Notes under the pieces: generated by a model
What the model was told of the DNA's origin: nothing
Seen by the model: the letters and a program-made list of their open reading frames with translations, nothing else
Database searches by the model: none
Source: Tannerella sp.
GTDB lineage: Bacteria; Bacteroidota; Bacteroidia; Bacteroidales; Tannerellaceae
Assembly (NCBI GenBank): GCA_031272655.1
Contig: JAISTJ010000130.1
Location: forward strand, 1-7,940
Direction: 5' to 3'
DNA length: 7,940 nucleotides
Translations under genes and position numbers: made by a program
Shown here: positions 6,202 to 7,940 of the stretch, piece after piece
How positions within the stretch are numbered: the stretch's first letter is position 1
Layout of the letters: the number at the start of each line of letters is the position of its first letter

Positions 6202-6783
6202 ATGTTAAAGGAGAAGTTGATACATATTGGAAATTTTGGTAAGGCGCATGGCGTTAACGGGGAAGTTACGCTTCATACGTCGCTTGATGCGGATATGCTT
6301 GATACAGCTCCTTTTATAGCTTGCGATTTGGACGACATTCCGGTTCCTTTCTTTATAAAAGAGATTAGACGGAAAAACAAAACTTCGGTTTATGTGATGC
6401 TTGATAACGTCGAATCCGAAAAACAGGCGGCGAATCTCTCGGGAAGAGATTGCTTCGTGCCTCGCAATAATACTTCCGTCATTGCGAACGAAGTGAAGCA
6501 ATCGCAAAAGCAGGATAATAGTATAGATTGCTTCGTGCCTCGCAATGACGAAAAAGAAGAAGCGAACGAAGTGAAGCAATCCCAAAAGCATTACATAGTA
6601 ATAGACGACATCACAGGATTAGTCGGCGAAGTCAAATACATTGACGACACAACGGCCAACACCCTGCTTGTTGTCGAGGCGAAATTCGGCGAAGTCCTTA
6701 TCCCCGCAGCGCTCATAAGAAGCGTCAGCGATGAAAAAGGAGAGATATATGTTTCATTACCAGATGGTTTATTACAATTATGA
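6202..6783 (+). CDS. rimM: Ribosome maturation factor RimM, interrupted in frame by two repeat copies
   Basis: RimM binds ribosomal protein S19 and helps the 30S head mature. The N-terminal domain (1-86) starts with IGNFGKAHGVNGEVTLHT and shows the family pattern, including the NVESEKQAANLSGRD strand. The C-terminal PRC barrel is seen from about residue 133 (IDDITGLVGEVKYIDD) through VLIPAALIRSV to SLPDGLLQL. Between them lie two 26-residue units, DCFVPRNNTSVIANEVKQSQ and DCFVPRNDEKEEANEVKQSQ plus their tails, encoded by a 78-bp repeat. The length (193) is only slightly above normal (about 175), so some native linker and the usual YYHDLIGF-like strand at the start of the PRC barrel appear to be missing or replaced. 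The frame is open throughout, so the gene is probably still expressed. It starts 1 nt after murA and its stop overlaps the M23 start. Confidence 0.9.
   Translation: MLKEKLIHIGNFGKAHGVNGEVTLHTSLDADMLDTAPFIACDLDDIPVPFFIKEIRRKNKTSVYVMLDNVESEKQAANLSGRDCFVPRNNTSVIANEVKQSQKQDNSIDCFVPRNDEKEEANEVKQSQKHYIVIDDITGLVGEVKYIDDTTANTLLVVEAKFGEVLIPAALIRSVSDEKGEIYVSLPDGLLQL
6448..6590 (+). repeat. Palindromic dispersed repeat, two direct copies with a 78-bp period, inside rimM
   Basis: GATTGCTTCGTGCCTCGCAAT occurs at 6448-6468 and again at 6526-6546; GCGAACGAAGTGAAGCAATC at 6484-6503 and again at 6562-6581. Both pairs are exactly 78 bases (26 codons) apart. Each unit is also an inverted repeat: the left arm (GATTGCTTCG..CGCAAT) pairs with the right arm (ATTGCGAA..GAAGCAATC). 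The two units differ mainly in the loop. Copy 2 shares its loop sequence CGAAAAAGAAGAAGCGA with the intergenic copy at 7780-7796, which shows that this is a dispersed family rather than native gene sequence. Confidence 0.92.
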
Positions 6784-7643
6784 AGAAGAAAAAACATCCG
6801 AATAAAACGTTCTGGAAACGGATGAGGTTTAAATACAAGTTGTCGTTCTACAACGAATCAACGCTTGAAGAGGTATGGTCATTCCGCCTCTCCAGACTGT
6901 CCGTTTTCATCTATATCTGCATGTTTGCGTTCATCTTGATAGCCCTTACTTCGGTTATCATCATAATGACACCTATACGCAACTATCTACCCGGCTACCT
7001 TGACGTAGAAGTGCGTAAAGAGATACTGCTCAACTCATTAAGGGCTGATTCTTTGGAAGAAAAGATACAGTCGCAGGCGCGTTATCTCGAAAACCTGACG
7101 GGCATATTGACCGGCAACATCAACCCTGAAGAGTTACAATCGCCTGATTCTGTGTCGTTTGTGATAGCCGATTACAATATCCCGCGCGGCGAAAACGAAT
7201 CGGCGTTCGTGAACCGTTTTGAAGAAGAAGAGAAATACAACCTCACGGCGCTCAATCCTAGCACGCCGCAGACCGATCTGTTTTTCTATAAACCCATCAA
7301 CGGCGTCATCTCGTCGCCTTTTAACCCCGAAAAGCAGCATTTCGGCGTTGACCTCACCTCTGCACCCAAGAACAATGTGCTGTCGGTGCTTGACGGCACG
7401 GTTGTCTATGCCGGTTTCGATCCGCGTTTCGGCAATGTTATAGTCGTTCAGCACAGCGACGATTTCCTGACTTTCTACAAACATAACGATATACTCCTGA
7501 AGGCGGCGGGCGACCATGTCGTAGCAGGTGAAGCGATAGCGATAGCAGGCAATACGGGTGAACTGTCCACCGGCCCACACCTCCATTTCGAGCTGTGGCA
7601 CAAAGGAATGCCAGTCAATCCGGAAGAGTATATTGCTTTTTGA
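6780..7643 (+). CDS. Membrane-anchored M23 (LytM-type) peptidase
   Basis: A 287-residue protein with a basic cytoplasmic N-terminus, one membrane segment at about 42-64, a helical, probably coiled-coil stretch at about 75-110 and a C-terminal M23 domain from about 168. The zinc and catalytic residues all appear to be present: His187 and Asp191 (HFGVD), His235 (FYKH) and His267/His269 (GPHLHFELW). It should therefore be an active endopeptidase that cuts peptidoglycan cross-links in the periplasm, unlike degenerate LytM regulators such as EnvC. Its ATG overlaps the rimM stop (ATGA). The order murA-rimM-M23 is common in Bacteroidales, usually followed by dxr; here no gene starts in the next 297 bases. 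The stop codon runs directly into a heptamer array. Confidence 0.93.
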   Translation: MKKKKHPNKTFWKRMRFKYKLSFYNESTLEEVWSFRLSRLSVFIYICMFAFILIALTSVIIIMTPIRNYLPGYLDVEVRKEILLNSLRADSLEEKIQSQARYLENLTGILTGNINPEELQSPDSVSFVIADYNIPRGENESAFVNRFEEEEKYNLTALNPSTPQTDLFFYKPINGVISSPFNPEKQHFGVDLTSAPKNNVLSVLDGTVVYAGFDPRFGNVIVVQHSDDFLTFYKHNDILLKAAGDHVVAGEAIAIAGNTGELSTGPHLHFELWHKGMPVNPEEYIAF

Positions 7644-7676
7644 ATTGAGAATTGAGAATTGAGAATTGAGAATTAA
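7642..7676 (+). repeat. Heptamer tandem array (GAATTGA)4 GAATTAA
   Basis: Four perfect GAATTGA units followed by GAATTAA. The first unit begins inside the TGA stop codon of the M23 gene. It has the same unit sequence and orientation as the array after argC (2199-2247), so both + strand transcription units that end in this window end in the same repeat. Confidence 0.92.
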
Positions 7677-7693
7677 GACGGGCGCAGCCCGTC
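7677..7693. terminator. GC-rich perfect hairpin, candidate terminator
   Basis: GACGGGC-GCA-GCCCGTC has a perfect 7-bp stem with five G-C pairs and a 3-nt loop, 33 nt after the M23 stop. On the + strand it is not followed by a T run. On the - strand it is followed by TTAATT. It could end the operon, but it also overlaps the start of a dispersed-repeat fragment (CCCGTCATTGCGAG), so it may simply be part of that element. Confidence 0.4.
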
Positions 7694-7842
7694 ATTGCGA
7701 GGGTGGACGGCGCGAAGGTTTAACACGAAGGCATAAAGGCAGGAAGGCGCGACGTGTACCCCGTCATTTTTTCCGCAAGCGAAAAAGAAGAAGCGAGGCA
7801 CGAAGCAATCCAGACTTTCATGTACCCCGTCATTGCGAGGTA
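7688..7842. repeat. Fragments of the dispersed CGTCATTGCGAGG / CGAAGCAATCC repeat
   Basis: CCCGTCATTGCGAGG occurs at 7688-7702 and, with one more C, at 7825-7840. TGTACCCCGTCATT occurs at 7755-7768 and 7821-7834. The stretch 7793-7810 (GCGAGGCACGAAGCAATC) is the exact reverse complement of 6448-6465 inside rimM. The pieces are broken and interrupted (T-run at 7767-7772, purine-rich loop at 7780-7796). The region codes for nothing convincing. Confidence 0.82.
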
Positions 7843-7868
7843 AACCCTTATTTGAGGAGGAACCCTTA
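7843..7868 (+). repeat. Short direct repeat AACCCTTA
   Basis: AACCCTTA occurs at 7843-7850 and 7861-7868 with 10 nt between the copies, directly after the last dispersed-repeat fragment. It may be a target duplication or chance. Confidence 0.4.
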
Positions 7869-7899
7869 GTAGCATGTCGGACATATTCGCCTCTCTCTC

Positions 7900-7940
7900 C
7901 CTTATTCCCTTATTTTCAATTGTTTAATAAGGGAATAAGG
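7900..7940. repeat. Perfect 15-bp inverted repeat at the window edge
   Basis: CCTTATTCCCTTATT (7900-7914) and AATAAGGGAATAAGG (7926-7940) are exact reverse complements around an 11-nt loop. Each arm is itself made of a repeated 8-base unit (CCCTTATT). The preceding base, C7899, suggests the stem may continue beyond the window. It could be a terminator, a regulatory hairpin before the next gene or a small repeat element; the missing flank prevents a decision. Confidence 0.8.

Noticed and set aside
6205..6591. A - strand frame opposite rimM with VIARHEAI repeats
   Set aside because: It is the antisense reading of the palindromic repeat; RHEAIS peptides are a known false product of such repeats.
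7688..7842. Possible CRISPR array from repeated CCCGTCATTGCGAGG
   Set aside because: Only two or three copies, uneven spacing, partial units and no cas genes; it is a dispersed repeat.
7666..7869. A 67-codon open reading frame rich in Arg (RHCEG.., RKARRVPRH..)
   Set aside because: It lies entirely in heptamer and dispersed-repeat DNA; such Arg-rich peptides are typical false translations of this repeat type. No start signal or homology is seen.

Overview
The window looks like chromosomal DNA from a member of the Bacteroidetes, probably the order Bacteroidales. Four things point there: an ArgG of the Bacteroidetes type; a DUF4290 protein, a family found in that phylum; a MurA with PGGDKIGRRR in its active-site loop; and a promoter matching the phylum's TAnnTTTG -7 consensus, with genes that mostly lack Shine-Dalgarno sequences. 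No rRNA, tRNA, IS transposase, CRISPR array or phage gene is visible.

Layout. (1) 22-2192: argG and argC on the + strand, overlapping by 4 nt. This is part of an arginine operon whose upstream part lies outside the window. (2) 2193-2324: an AT-rich gap between convergent genes, with a heptamer array and a weak inverted repeat. (3) 2325-3602: a THUMP-like SAM-dependent methyltransferase on the - strand. (4) 3603-3693: a divergent promoter region. (5) 3694-7643: a tightly packed + strand operon of a secreted thioredoxin-like protein, a DUF4290 protein, murA, rimM and a membrane-anchored M23 peptidase. Gaps are 8, 3 and 1 nt, and the last pair overlaps by 4 nt. (6) 7644-7940: a gene-free tail filled with heptamers, fragments of a dispersed repeat, a GC-rich hairpin and a long perfect inverted repeat cut by the window edge.

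How the genes work together. ArgC (step 3 of ornithine synthesis) and ArgG (citrulline to argininosuccinate) belong to arginine biosynthesis. The second operon combines envelope work with ribosome maturation: MurA makes the first committed peptidoglycan precursor, the M23 protein probably cuts or regulates the wall, RimM matures the 30S subunit, and the thioredoxin-like protein probably handles disulfides outside the cytoplasm.

The genes are ordinary; I see no defence, secondary-metabolite or new enzymatic system. What stands out is repeat DNA entering coding sequence. rimM carries two in-frame copies of a 78-bp palindromic repeat at its domain junction, and related fragments lie about 1 kb downstream. 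The methyltransferase contains a four-unit heptamer array in its coding region and another across its start codon. MurA has an unusual insertion of roughly 20 residues and a natural Cys-to-Asp change expected to give fosfomycin insensitivity.
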